DNA of 60,735 nucleotides from Tateyamaria sp. syn59 (GTDB lineage Bacteria; Pseudomonadota; Alphaproteobacteria; Rhodobacterales; Rhodobacteraceae): NCBI RefSeq assembly GCF_007995245.1, contig NZ_VCBA01000019.1, positions 1 to 60,735 on the forward strand, given 5' to 3'. The position numbers were made by a program, and so were the translations under genes. Positions 1 through 8,987 of this stretch are shown in pieces; position 1 is the stretch's first letter, and each line of letters starts with the position of its first letter. Under the pieces are notes generated by a model that saw only the letters and a program-made list of their open reading frames with translations, made no database searches and was not told where the DNA came from.

Positions 1-2750
1 TTTTCAACATCGAGGTCCAGTGTGAAGTTGCCCAGGTTCGTGCGCTCGAAGGCAGTCCGGTCGCCATCGGCTGAGATCGTGACCAGGTTGGCGGCGTCTT
101 CGGCCAGGCGAACAAATTGTGTGTCGAAACCATCGCCACCATCTACGGTGTCCGATCCATCGCCATTGCGCCAGACCGCGCGGTCATTGCCTGCGCCCAG
201 GTCGATGACATCTTCGCCGGTGTTGCCCGCAACGATGTCGTCGCCTTCATCGCCGAGAATTGTGTCGTCTCCCTCGCCGCCAGTAATGGTGTCGCGACCG
301 GCGCCGCCTTCCAAGGTGTCGTTCCCAGCACGGCCATTCAGCCGGTCATTGCCGTCGCGACCCCGCAGGCGGTTGTCCTGCGCATCGCCGAGGATCTCGT
401 CGTCGAAGTTGGAGCCGGACACGTTTTCAATGTTGAGCAGCACGTCGCCTTGCGCGTCGCCACCTGACTGAATGGTCTCCCGCAAGTCGATCTCCACACC
501 TTCGTCGGACCTGACATAGTCGGCCGTGTCGATACCTGCGCCACCGTCAACCGTGTCAGCACCTGCCCCGCTACGGAAGATCGTATCCTGGCTGTCGCCG
601 ATGAAGTTGTCGTTGAAATCCGACCCTTCGATGACTTCGATGTCGAAGAAGCTGTCGCCATCGGCATCCCCGGCACCCGCATTCGGTGCCTTCATGTTCA
701 GCGTCACGGCTGAGGTCGCATCGCGATAGGAAACGATATCAAACCCGTTGCCCCCGATGTGAATATCCAGACCGGCTCCACCGAAGAAAAAATCGTTGCC
801 ATTGCCGCCGATCTGGATGTCATTGCCCGTCCCGCCAAGGAAGAGGTCGTTGCCGTCGCCACCATCCAGCACATCGTTGCCAGCATCACCGAACAGGCGG
901 TCATTACCAACGCCGCCGCTGATCTCGTCCTGGTCGTTACCGCCGCTTAGGCTGTCGTTGCCCTCGCCGCCGCGAATGGTGTCGTCACCGCTGCCACCGG
1001 TGATGGTGTCGTTGCCGTCCTCACCAAAGAACTGGTTCGCGCGGCCATCGCCGTCCAGCGTGTCGCCAAAGGCCGAACCGATCACGCCGTCGATTGCGCG
1101 GACCGTGTCGCCTTCGGCATGGCCGCCGGAACCTGTGTCGGCCGCCAGGTCAACCGCGACAGCTGCGTTCGACGCTGAGTAGTCAGCAACATCTTCACCG
1201 CTGCCGCCGTCCATGAAGTCGGCCCCTGCGCCGCCGATCAGCAGGTCGTCATTGTCGCCGCCAAACAGGCTGTCGTCGCCTTCGCCGCCGTTCAGCGTGT
1301 CCTTGCCGTTGTCGCCTTCCAGCCGGTCGTCGCCTTCGCGCCCTTCCAGCAGATCGTTGCCGCTGCCGCCATCCAGGCTGTCCTTGCCGGTGGAGCCGAT
1401 CATGACGTCCCGGTCGCTTTCGCCGATCACACGGATGATGTCATTGTCGGTGAACCCGACGAACTCGATCTGCGACAGGTCCACATCCGCGCCATCCATG
1501 ATAATGGCAATGTCGACCGCCGTGTCAGCGCTGGTGTCGTTGATGCGGATGCGTTCGATATCGTCAAGCTGCGACGAGTTGATGTTGAAGCCCTTGCGAC
1601 CGCCGGTGGAGTCGTTGATCAGGATGTCTTCGAAGTTGCTGATCGTGTCGTTGCGGAACTCCTGGAATTGGCGCAGCTCGAGCGTGTCAAACCCGTCGCC
1701 ACCGTCAAGCCCGACGTTATTGCGGTCCTCTTCAAGGCGCAGCCGGTCGTTATGGTCTGACCCGATGAAGCCGTCGATGCCGGAATAAGTGTCACCTTCG
1801 GCGTCGCCGCCGACACCCACGCCCCGGTTCAGGCTGACGATCACACGCTCGGCCGAGTCCGCGTAGCTGACGGTGTCACGATTGTCGCCACCGTTCAGTT
1901 CATCCGCACCCGCGCCGCCGATCAGAATGTCGTCGCCGTTGCCGCCAAAGATCGTGTCATCGCCGTCACCACCATCGATCGTGTCATTGCCGCTGCGGGC
2001 GTTGATCTCGTCGTTCTCTGTCGATCCGATGATAAAATCAGCGTCGTTCTCACCTTCGACCCGGATGGTGTCATTGCGGTCAAAGCCGGTGAAGTTGATG
2101 CCAGACAGGTCAGCGTTGACGAAGTTTTCCATGTCGAAAAAGAGGTCAACATCGCCTGAGAAGCTGCGGACATTGATCTCTTCCAGATCAGCAAGCTGAT
2201 CGGATTTGATATTGAAACCGACGCGCCCAGAGGTGGAATCGGCAATCACGATACGCTCGAAGTTCAGAAGCGTGTCATTCCGGAGATCCTGAAATTCGTT
2301 GAGAAACAGGGAGTCGAAACCGTCGCCGCCGTCGAAGAACAGGTTGCTGCGGTTGGCGTTCACATCGAGTCGGTCGTTGAAATCTGACCCGATGATGCCG
2401 TCGATATCATCAAGCCGGTCACCCTCTGCGTGTCCGCCGGAGCCAACACCAAAGTTGAGACCGATGCGGATACCCTCATCAGAATCGGCGTAGCTGACGA
2501 TATCGTCACCGCCGTCGCCGTCGAGGAAATCTGCGCCCTCGCCGCCGATCAGCGTGTCTTCGCCGTCCCCGCCGCGAATGCTGTCGTCGCCGTCACCGCC
2601 CGAGAGGATGTCATTGCCACCGTCGCCAAAGATCGTGTCGTCGCCTCCCAATCCGTTGACCGTATCGTTGCCTCCGTTTGCATCAATGAGGTCCGCATCA
2701 TTCGTTCCGTTCAAAATTTCCGAAGTATTGTCACCGTTAATATTGGCCAT
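1..2750 (-). CDS. RTX calcium-binding repeat protein, C-terminus beyond the left edge
   Basis: An open frame runs from an ATG at 2750 (AGGGACA upstream) to the window edge without a stop, giving 916 codons of an incomplete protein that begins MANINGDNTSE. Blocks of nonapeptide RTX repeats (GGxGxDxxx, for example GGDGDDSIRGGDGEDTLIGG) alternate with non-RTX modules that start near [S/D]Y and carry GGxAxGDxxxxI followed by GSxFxDxL. Five such modules are visible, their conserved Tyr codons lying near 2492, 1865, 1181, 728 and 518. Such repeats bind calcium and fold outside the cell. There is no N-terminal signal peptide, as expected for type I secretion, whose signal would be C-terminal and outside the window. 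No catalytic domain is visible, so enzyme or structural protein cannot be decided. It is divergent from the ECF sigma operon. Confidence 0.9.
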   Translation of the reverse strand, partial: MANINGDNTSEILNGTNDADLIDANGGNDTVNGLGGDDTIFGDGGNDILSGGDGDDSIRGGDGEDTLIGGEGADFLDGDGGDDIVSYADSDEGIRIGLNFGVGSGGHAEGDRLDDIDGIIGSDFNDRLDVNANRSNLFFDGGDGFDSLFLNEFQDLRNDTLLNFERIVIADSTSGRVGFNIKSDQLADLEEINVRSFSGDVDLFFDMENFVNADLSGINFTGFDRNDTIRVEGENDADFIIGSTENDEINARSGNDTIDGGDGDDTIFGGNGDDILIGGAGADELNGGDNRDTVSYADSAERVIVSLNRGVGVGGDAEGDTYSGIDGFIGSDHNDRLRLEEDRNNVGLDGGDGFDTLELRQFQEFRNDTISNFEDILINDSTGGRKGFNINSSQLDDIERIRINDTSADTAVDIAIIMDGADVDLSQIEFVGFTDNDIIRVIGESDRDVMIGSTGKDSLDGGSGNDLLEGREGDDRLEGDNGKDTLNGGEGDDSLFGGDNDDLLIGGAGADFMDGGSGEDVADYSASNAAVAVDLAADTGSGGHAEGDTVRAIDGVIGSAFGDTLDGDGRANQFFGEDGNDTITGGSGDDTIRGGEGNDSLSGGNDQDEISGGVGNDRLFGDAGNDVLDGGDGNDLFLGGTGNDIQIGGNGNDFFFGGAGLDIHIGGNGFDIVSYRDATSAVTLNMKAPNAGAGDADGDSFFDIEVIEGSDFNDNFIGDSQDTIFRSGAGADTVDGGAGIDTADYVRSDEGVEIDLRETIQSGGDAQGDVLLNIENVSGSNFDDEILGDAQDNRLRGRDGNDRLNGRAGNDTLEGGAGRDTITGGEGDDTILGDEGDDIVAGNTGEDVIDLGAGNDRAVWRNGDGSDTVDGGDGFDTQFVRLAEDAANLVTISADGDRTAFERTNLGNFTLDLDVE

Positions 2751-2925
2751 CTGTCTTGTCCCTATGTTGGTGCCCAAATGGGCGTTGGATATGGATGGGT
2801 CGGTGGACCTCGGCATTCGGTTCAAACTTTTTTGACCTAGCGGAAACTTGCCAACATACGCCGGGATTTGTCGGGGCAGGCGAAAGCGATTGAATCGGGC
2901 ATACGGCCATGTAAGTTCGCCGCTG

Positions 2926-3495
2926 ATGACCGACCAAACCATACGTCTCCGAGGCGCATCCGATGATGCGGCACTTCTGTCCCGCATCGCCCAGGGCGAC
3001 ATGGCGGCCATGAAAACGCTCTATGAGGCCCATGCCGATGCGGTCGCCCGCTTTGTTCGACCGCGTGTCAGGGATGCGGCAGAGGCCGACGATATCGTCC
3101 ATGACACAATGCTGAGCGTTTGGCGCGGTGCAGCGGGCTTTCAGGGCCGGTCAAGCGTCCGGTCCTGGATCCTGACCCTGGCGCGCAACAAGACCGTCGA
3201 TCATATCCGCAAGCAGGCCCGCGTCACGCTGGCCGAGGCGGACGAGACGCAGCCGGACGACGCGCCCGACCCGGAGACCGTGATCGGCGCTGCTCAGGAC
3301 GCGGCGCGTGTGCGCGCCTGTCTTGATAAGCTGCCGGAACGCCAGCGCGCTGCAATTCATCTTGCGTTCTATGAAGAGATGACATGCGCCGAGGTGGCCG
3401 CGGTGGAAGACGTCCCAGAGGGGACGATCAAAAGCCGCATTTTTCACGCCAAGCAGGCCTTGATGCGCTGTTTGTCGCGCAATGGGCGGAAATGA
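2926..3495 (+). CDS. ECF-family RNA polymerase sigma factor
   Basis: About 189 residues with the two-domain ECF plan. Sigma region 2 includes AEADDIVHDTMLSVWRGA and the RSWILTLARNKTVDHIRKQ stretch that would contact the -10 element. Region 4 includes LPERQRAAIHLAFYEEMT and VPEGTIKSRIFHAKQAL, a helix-turn-helix for the -35 element. The frame stays open upstream to 2848, but the protein aligned to the family starts at the ATG at 2926 (MTDQTIRL); no strong ribosome site decides this. The membrane anti-sigma-like gene starts 63 bases downstream and a subtilase follows, so this looks like a membrane-signalled sigma operon. Its target promoters are not evident in the window; the divergent RTX gene is an obvious candidate. 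Confidence 0.9.
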   Translation: MTDQTIRLRGASDDAALLSRIAQGDMAAMKTLYEAHADAVARFVRPRVRDAAEADDIVHDTMLSVWRGAAGFQGRSSVRSWILTLARNKTVDHIRKQARVTLAEADETQPDDAPDPETVIGAAQDAARVRACLDKLPERQRAAIHLAFYEEMTCAEVAAVEDVPEGTIKSRIFHAKQALMRCLSRNGRK

Positions 3496-3558
3496 TTTTG
3501 AACCGTTCTGTTTCTTGCCCGTCCAATAGGTACGGCATAACCTGGCAAAGAGGTTGAC

Positions 3559-4128
3559 ATGGACCGAACAGACGGACTGAACGAAGATCTATTGCTCGCG
3601 CATCTGCGCGGCGAAACCGACCCTGAAACGGCGGCCAGGATCGAGGCAGAGGCGGAGGCTGACCCCGCCCTGCGCGCGGAACTGGCGTTGATGCAGGGTC
3701 TTCCCTGTGCCTTGTCGCAAGGCGATGGCGCCGCCGAAGGCGGCTGGGACAGGCTGGCGTCAGAGATTGAACGCACCAGACCCGCAAACCTGCCGCACCG
3801 GCCCATGTGGCGTATCGCGGCCCTTTTTCTTGGGGCCGTCGTGCTGGTTCAGGGGGCCTTTTTGGTCGTCGGGGGCGGCGCAGAGGACGGCCCGCTTTTC
3901 CGCACCGTCAGCGAAGCACCGGTCGAGGCGACCCTCGCTGTCGCGTTTGGGCCAGAGACGACGGCGGCCGAAATCGAGGCCCTGATGCGTGAGACCGGCG
4001 CAAACATAGTGGATGGTCCTTCGGCTGTCGGTCTCTACCGATTGGTGTTCAGCGATGCTGCTGTGCGCGCAGCGGCGCAGACGGCTTTGGAGACCTCACC
4101 GCTCGTCGAGATTGTAGCCGAGGAATGA
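3559..4128 (+). CDS. Membrane-anchored anti-sigma-factor-like protein
   Basis: 189 residues. The N-terminal 75 or so residues are acidic and helical (LLLAHLRGETDPETAARIE), typical of the cytoplasmic sigma-binding part of anti-sigma factors. One membrane segment follows at about residues 83-105 (WRIAALFLGAVVLVQGAFLV), then a periplasmic domain of about 80 residues with an alternating helix/strand pattern (TAAEIEALMRETGANIVDGP, then LYRLVF). No zinc-binding HxxxCxxC motif is present. Position directly between an ECF sigma gene and a protease gene (next ATG one base after this stop) supports the assignment. The role, holding the sigma factor inactive until a periplasmic signal, is inferred. Confidence 0.75.
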   Translation: MDRTDGLNEDLLLAHLRGETDPETAARIEAEAEADPALRAELALMQGLPCALSQGDGAAEGGWDRLASEIERTRPANLPHRPMWRIAALFLGAVVLVQGAFLVVGGGAEDGPLFRTVSEAPVEATLAVAFGPETTAAEIEALMRETGANIVDGPSAVGLYRLVFSDAAVRAAAQTALETSPLVEIVAEE

Positions 4129-4129
4129 C

Positions 4130-5245
4130 ATGGTGCGCTTGATCGTTTTCTTGTGTTTCTTTCTGGCCGCCTGCGGGCCCGCAGGACCGCCCCGCGTCGC
4201 CGGACCCGGTGGCTTGCCGTTTGCTGTGACGGACGAGCGGGAACTGGTTGTGTTGACAGCAGAGGCGCCCGAGGTTCTGATCGCTCGGGCCGAGGCGCTC
4301 GGATACGTGGTGATCGCGCAGCATCAGTTGCCCCGTTTGGATGACACGATGGTCGTGTTCCGCATTCCGGCGACCACAACTATTCCCCAGGCGATTGACG
4401 AAATCGAAGCTGCTGTTCCCGGTGTGACAGCCGGGGCAAACCATATCTACACCCTGCAGAGCCAGGGGCAGGCGGGCTTCGACTATGCTGCGGCCATGAT
4501 CGGTTGGCCAGATGGCGGCTGTGTTGCCCGCGCCCGCGTGGGGATGATCGACGGCGGGGTTGCGTCAAATCATGCGGGCCTTGCTTCCGGTCAAATCGTT
4601 CAGGAGGCGTTCGGCGGCGGATCGGATCCCACAGCCACGGACCACGGCGAACGGATCGCAGCGCTTCTGGTCGGGCCGGGACGGTTGCGTGGCGCGCCGC
4701 TTTACAGTGCCAACGTCGTCGCCGAGGGCGACGCAGCGGGTGTCGTTCCGATCTTGCGCGGGCTCGACTGGTTGGCGGGCAACGGGGTCCGGGTTGTGAA
4801 CATCAGCATGGCCGGTCCACGCAATAAGTTGATGAACCGCGCCTTGTCGCGGGCGGCCGAAGACGGAATGATTTTGGTGGCTGCGGTCGGCAACGACGGT
4901 CCCAATGCGGCTCCCCAATATCCTGCTGCCTTTCCATTCGTGCTGGGCGTGACAGCGGTCGACCGCGACGGTGCTGCGTTTCGTAACGCAGGGCGCGGGG
5001 GCCATGTGGATTTGGCCGCACCAGGCGTTGATGTCATCGTGCGCGATGGAACGCGTCTCCGGATCGCCAGCGGCACCTCAATGGCGGTGCCCTTTGTAAC
5101 GGCGGCCATCGCCGCCGACAGAAACATGTCGCGCCGCCCGGTGGAGCAGGTCCGGGCGTCCCTGGCCTCCACATCGGAGGATTTAGGTCCAGCCGGGCGC
5201 GACACAGTGTTCGGTGCAGGGCTGCTGCAGTTTTCCGGCTGCTGA
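4130..5245 (+). CDS. S8 (subtilisin-like) serine peptidase, predicted lipoprotein
   Basis: 371 residues. The N-terminus MVRLIVFLCFFLAACG carries a lipobox (LAAC), so the mature protein probably starts at Cys15 and is membrane-anchored outside the cytoplasm. Residues about 35-100 form a small domain resembling peptidase-inhibitor I9/fervidolysin-type propeptides. The subtilase core has Asp141 in VGMIDGG, His172 in DHGERIAALL, the oxyanion Asn255 in AAVGNDGPN and Ser317 in ASGTSMAVPF, so the catalytic set is complete. It is translationally linked to the anti-sigma gene, one base downstream. That invites a role in processing the anti-sigma factor or an exported partner, but the substrate is unknown. 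Confidence 0.88.
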   Translation: MVRLIVFLCFFLAACGPAGPPRVAGPGGLPFAVTDERELVVLTAEAPEVLIARAEALGYVVIAQHQLPRLDDTMVVFRIPATTTIPQAIDEIEAAVPGVTAGANHIYTLQSQGQAGFDYAAAMIGWPDGGCVARARVGMIDGGVASNHAGLASGQIVQEAFGGGSDPTATDHGERIAALLVGPGRLRGAPLYSANVVAEGDAAGVVPILRGLDWLAGNGVRVVNISMAGPRNKLMNRALSRAAEDGMILVAAVGNDGPNAAPQYPAAFPFVLGVTAVDRDGAAFRNAGRGGHVDLAAPGVDVIVRDGTRLRIASGTSMAVPFVTAAIAADRNMSRRPVEQVRASLASTSEDLGPAGRDTVFGAGLLQFSGC

Positions 5246-5313
5246 TGTCTAGCCAGCGGCGCGATTGACGGCGCAGATGGTCGAGCGGCCTGTCCGACCG
5301 CTCTAATCCGCTC

Positions 5314-8300
5314 TTAGCCGAGTTCTTGAAGGCGGGCGATTGCAGCTTTCATTTCGGCCTCTTCCCCTTCGCGCAGCCGCAGGTTTTCCTTGGCTTCTGC
5401 AACCACCGCGTCCGGCGCTGAGGCAACGAAATTCGGGTTGTTCAACCGCCCCCGCAGTCCGCCCAGTTCCTTACCCAGCTTTTGCATGGTCTTTTCCAGA
5501 CGTGCGATTTCCGAGGCAACATCAATCAACCCTTCCAGCGGGATGCCGAAGGTGCCGCCATCCATGGGAATGGTCACGCAACCTTTGGGAAAGCTGTCCA
5601 CATGTTCCAGGCTTTCAATTCGGGCCAGTCGCTGGATGAGCGCCGCGTTGTTGTCCCAGGCGGACTGCCCCTTGGCATCCAGCCCCGTGACCAGCAAAGG
5701 CACTTTGGCACCTGCGGGCAGGTGGACCTGCGCACGGGCAGACCGGATGTTTTCGATCAGACCAATCACCCAGTTCATTTCCCGATCTGCGTCCGTATCG
5801 ACCAGTTCGGTGCCGTACTCCGGCCAATCGGCATGGACCAGCATCTTGCCGCGGCTGTCCGCAAGGCCCCAAAGCTCTTCCGTGATAAACGGCATGATGG
5901 GATGCAGCATGATCAGGCATTGATCAAGAACCCAGCGCAGGGTCTGCTCTGTCTCGGCCTTGGCGCTTGCATCGTCGTTTTGCAGGATGGGCTTGGAAAA
6001 CTCCAGATACCAGTCGCAGACCTTGCCCCAGGTAAAGGCATAAAGCGCGTCAGCCACATCGTTGAACCGGTAGCTTTCCATGCCTGCATCAACGGCTTCG
6101 CGCACCTTGCCGGTTTCGCCGATAATCCATTTGTTGAGCGTCTGAGAAGCGTCGGGCCGCGTCGCATCGCCGGGGTAGGGGATCTGGTAGTGGCCGGCAA
6201 AGCTGAAAGCGTTCCACAGTTTCGTGCCGAAGTTGCGATACCCCTTGATGCGATCCTCGCTGATTTTCAGAACGCCACCAAGGGCTGCCATCTGTGCGTT
6301 GGAAAAGCGCAGCGCATCTGCGCCGTAGGCGTCGATCATGTCGAGCGGGTCGATGACATTGCCACGCGTCTTCGACATCTTCTCGCCCTTCGCGTCGCGG
6401 ACAAGCTGGTGCAGGTAGACGGTGTGGAACGGGTCGTCTTGCAGTACGGCCTGCGACATCATCATCATCCGCGCGACCCAGAAGAACAGGATGTCCTGGC
6501 CGGTGATCAGCACGTCGCCGGGAAAGTATTTCATCGCCGGATCGTTTTCTTCGGGCCAGCCGAGTGTCCCAAAGGGCCAGAGGCCGGACGAGAACCACGT
6601 GTCGAGGACATCGGGGTCGCGCATCAGCGTAACGTTGACTGCATCTTCGGCTCCGCTGTCGTCCGCTTTGACAACAGTGTGCGCGAATTGCGCCGCGTCC
6701 GCCTTCAGTTCCACGGTGGCACTTGGGCCATAGTACGCTTCGGCCTGCGCCCGAATGTCCTCATCGCTTGCACCGCAGAAAAACTGGGCGTCGCCGTTAT
6801 CGTTGCCTTTCAATGCGTCCTTGGTTGGCCCGTACCAAACCGGGATCTGGTGCCCCCACCAGAGTTGGCGCGAGATGCACCAGGGTTCGATGTCTTCCAG
6901 CCAATGGTAAAACACCTTTTCGCCTGACTCGGGCATGATCTTGACCCGGCCTTCGCGCACGGCGTCCAGCGCGGGCTGGACGATTTTCGATGAGTCCACG
7001 AACCACTGGTCGGTCAGCATCGGCTCGATCACCACTTTGGAGCGGTCACCGAAGGGCTGCATGATTTTCTTGGCCTCGACGAAGGGGATCGTCGCTGGCA
7101 TGTCGGTTGGGTCGGCATCGTCCGGATCCGCGGTGTCAAGCGCCGGATTGGCGACCATCACCGCATTGCCCTCCGCCGTGATGTCAGCGACGATACGCGC
7201 ACGCGCTTCGAACCGGTCCAGCCCACGGTACTCATCGGGGACGAGGTTCATCGCTGCGATCTTAGCCTCGTCAAACCCTTCGTCGCCCCGCGCAATACTC
7301 TGTGCCGTTGCGGCTGCGGTGGCATATGGTTCACCGTCGCTGCGCATCTGCGCCTTGGTGTCCATGAGGTTGTACATCGGGATGTTGCCGCGCTTTGCCA
7401 CTTCGTAGTCATTGAAGTCATGCGCGCCAGTGATCTTGACCGCACCCGACCCGAAATCGGGGTCAGGATACCGGTCGGTGATGATCGGGATCAGGCGGCG
7501 GTGTTCCTTTGGGCCCACGGGGATTTCGCAAAGCTTACCGACGATGGGTGCATAGCGCGTGTCATCGGGGTGCACGGCAACAGCGCCGTCACCCAGCATG
7601 GTTTCCGGCCGCGTCGTTGCAATGGAAATGTAGTCCCGCGTCTCCCGCAAGGTGACGTTCCCGTCATCATCCTTTTCGACGTATTCATAGGTTTCCCCGC
7701 TGGCCAGCGGGTATTTGAAATGCCACATGTGGCCATCGACTTCGTTGTTTTCGACTTCGAGGTCGGAAATCGCCGTTTCAAAATGCGGGTCCCAGTTGAC
7801 CAGCCGCTTGCCGCGATAAATCAGGCCATCGTTGTACATCTGCACAAAGACCTTGAGCACGGCGTCATGGAAATTGCCGGGCTTTTCCGTTGCGGGGGCG
7901 CTGGACGCCCCCGACATCGTGAAGGCCGAGCGGTCCCAGTCCATGCTGTCGCCCAGACGCCGGGCCTGCTGTTCGATCACGCCGCCCTTGTCCGCCTTCC
8001 AGTCCCAGACTTTCGCGATGAATTCATCCCGTGGCATCTCGGACCGCTTTCGGTTCTCGCCGTCCGCCGCCATCTGCTTTTCGACCATCAACTGCGTTGC
8101 GATCCCTGCGTGATCGAGGCCCGGCTGCCAAAGCACATCATAGCCCTGCATGCGCTTCCACCGCGTCAGCATATCCATCAGGGTGTGATTGAATGCGTGT
8201 CCCACGTGCAGAAAGCCAGTCACATTGGGCGGCGGCAGCTGAATGCAAAACGTGTCAGCGCCAGGCTTGGCGTTGGCTCCGGCCACAAACGCGCCTGCGT

Positions 8301-8358
8301 CTTCCCACATTTTATAGATACGCGGTTCGGCCTCGGCGGCGTTGAATGTCTTTTCCAT
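5314..8358 (-). CDS. valS: Valyl-tRNA synthetase
   Basis: Class I aminoacyl-tRNA synthetase charging tRNA-Val in the cytoplasm. About 1014 residues from the ATG at 8358 (MEKTFNAAEAEPRIY); the frame is open to 8454, but the extra residues do not match the family. The HIGH-type signature appears as FLHVGHAFNHT within PPPNVTGFLHVGH, and the second ATP-binding signature as KGEKMSKTRGN near residue 660. The large insertion between them matches the editing domain. The C-terminus (EIARLEKTMQKLGKELGGLR) is the coiled-coil tRNA-binding arm usual for ValS. It is a single housekeeping gene convergent with the subtilase operon. Confidence 0.98.
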   Translation of the reverse strand: MEKTFNAAEAEPRIYKMWEDAGAFVAGANAKPGADTFCIQLPPPNVTGFLHVGHAFNHTLMDMLTRWKRMQGYDVLWQPGLDHAGIATQLMVEKQMAADGENRKRSEMPRDEFIAKVWDWKADKGGVIEQQARRLGDSMDWDRSAFTMSGASSAPATEKPGNFHDAVLKVFVQMYNDGLIYRGKRLVNWDPHFETAISDLEVENNEVDGHMWHFKYPLASGETYEYVEKDDDGNVTLRETRDYISIATTRPETMLGDGAVAVHPDDTRYAPIVGKLCEIPVGPKEHRRLIPIITDRYPDPDFGSGAVKITGAHDFNDYEVAKRGNIPMYNLMDTKAQMRSDGEPYATAAATAQSIARGDEGFDEAKIAAMNLVPDEYRGLDRFEARARIVADITAEGNAVMVANPALDTADPDDADPTDMPATIPFVEAKKIMQPFGDRSKVVIEPMLTDQWFVDSSKIVQPALDAVREGRVKIMPESGEKVFYHWLEDIEPWCISRQLWWGHQIPVWYGPTKDALKGNDNGDAQFFCGASDEDIRAQAEAYYGPSATVELKADAAQFAHTVVKADDSGAEDAVNVTLMRDPDVLDTWFSSGLWPFGTLGWPEENDPAMKYFPGDVLITGQDILFFWVARMMMMSQAVLQDDPFHTVYLHQLVRDAKGEKMSKTRGNVIDPLDMIDAYGADALRFSNAQMAALGGVLKISEDRIKGYRNFGTKLWNAFSFAGHYQIPYPGDATRPDASQTLNKWIIGETGKVREAVDAGMESYRFNDVADALYAFTWGKVCDWYLEFSKPILQNDDASAKAETEQTLRWVLDQCLIMLHPIMPFITEELWGLADSRGKMLVHADWPEYGTELVDTDADREMNWVIGLIENIRSARAQVHLPAGAKVPLLVTGLDAKGQSAWDNNAALIQRLARIESLEHVDSFPKGCVTIPMDGGTFGIPLEGLIDVASEIARLEKTMQKLGKELGGLRGRLNNPNFVASAPDAVVAEAKENLRLREGEEAEMKAAIARLQELG

Positions 8359-8568
8359 CGGCGGCTTCCATTGTCTTACATGGGCTGTACTTGGGTACCA
8401 TATCCAACAGTCCGCCGGTAAAGCCCAGCCGAAATAGTCAGGCGGGAATGCCAACGGCTGAATGAGCGTGACGACGCTGGCGCTTGCGGATGGGTGCGAT
8501 TGCGGGCGGCGACTACTTGGATAGTGGCAAATCCGCCAGACCCCGCGTTGTCGTTGACCAATTCGAAA

Positions 8569-8949
8569 CTAGCCGAAACAGACAAAGCTCATCTTGTTGC
8601 CGTCGAGATCGCGAAGGTAGGCGCCAAAAAAGTCTGTCCCATATTGCGGGCGCGGGCCTGGATCGCCTTCGTTGGTGCCGCCATTGGCCAGGCCAATGCG
8701 ATGTGCGGTTTCCACCTCCGCAGTGCTTTGGCACTCAAGCCCGACCATGTTGCCATTCCCGGCTACGGCGGTTTCTTCGTTGTGCGGGCTCGCCACCCAG
8801 ATCCGCCCACCAACCCGCAATTCGTAGCATACCGCGTGGGGCATGAACTCGGCGACCACTTTGCCGCCGATCACTGGCAGGACCGCATCGAAAAAACCGC
8901 GCGCCTTGGGGACGTCATTGGAGCCGAGCATGACGTAGTTCAGTGACAT
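8569..8949 (-). CDS. VOC (glyoxalase/bleomycin-resistance fold) family protein
   Basis: 126 residues from the ATG at 8949 (MSLNYVMLGSNDVPKARGFF); the frame is open upstream, but similarity begins here. The beta-alpha-beta-beta-beta pattern is visible: YVMLGSNDVPKARGFFDAVL in the first half, and FGAYLRDLDGNKMSFVCF closing the second half. The closing motif is typical of VOC proteins that bind a metal between the two modules. The substrate cannot be read from the sequence. It lies 38 bases downstream of the amidase stop on the same strand and may be its cotranscribed partner. Confidence 0.85.
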   Translation of the reverse strand: MSLNYVMLGSNDVPKARGFFDAVLPVIGGKVVAEFMPHAVCYELRVGGRIWVASPHNEETAVAGNGNMVGLECQSTAEVETAHRIGLANGGTNEGDPGPRPQYGTDFFGAYLRDLDGNKMSFVCFG

Positions 8950-8987
8950 TATGTGTGCTCCAGATCGGTGTGGGCCGTGGTGGCAGG

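Noticed and set aside
22..2840. Many plus-strand open frames rich in Ser/Pro/Val opposite the RTX gene
   Set aside because: They are antisense shadows of the repetitive Gly/Asp-rich RTX codons; the minus-strand frame is open throughout and gives recognisable RTX repeats.
5246..5313. Possible terminator hairpin between the subtilase and valS
   Set aside because: Only a weak interrupted dyad (GAGCGG/CCGCTC) without a T run.
5482..6927. Long plus-strand open frame of 481 codons
   Set aside because: Antisense to valS, which has all catalytic motifs; high GC makes such shadows common.
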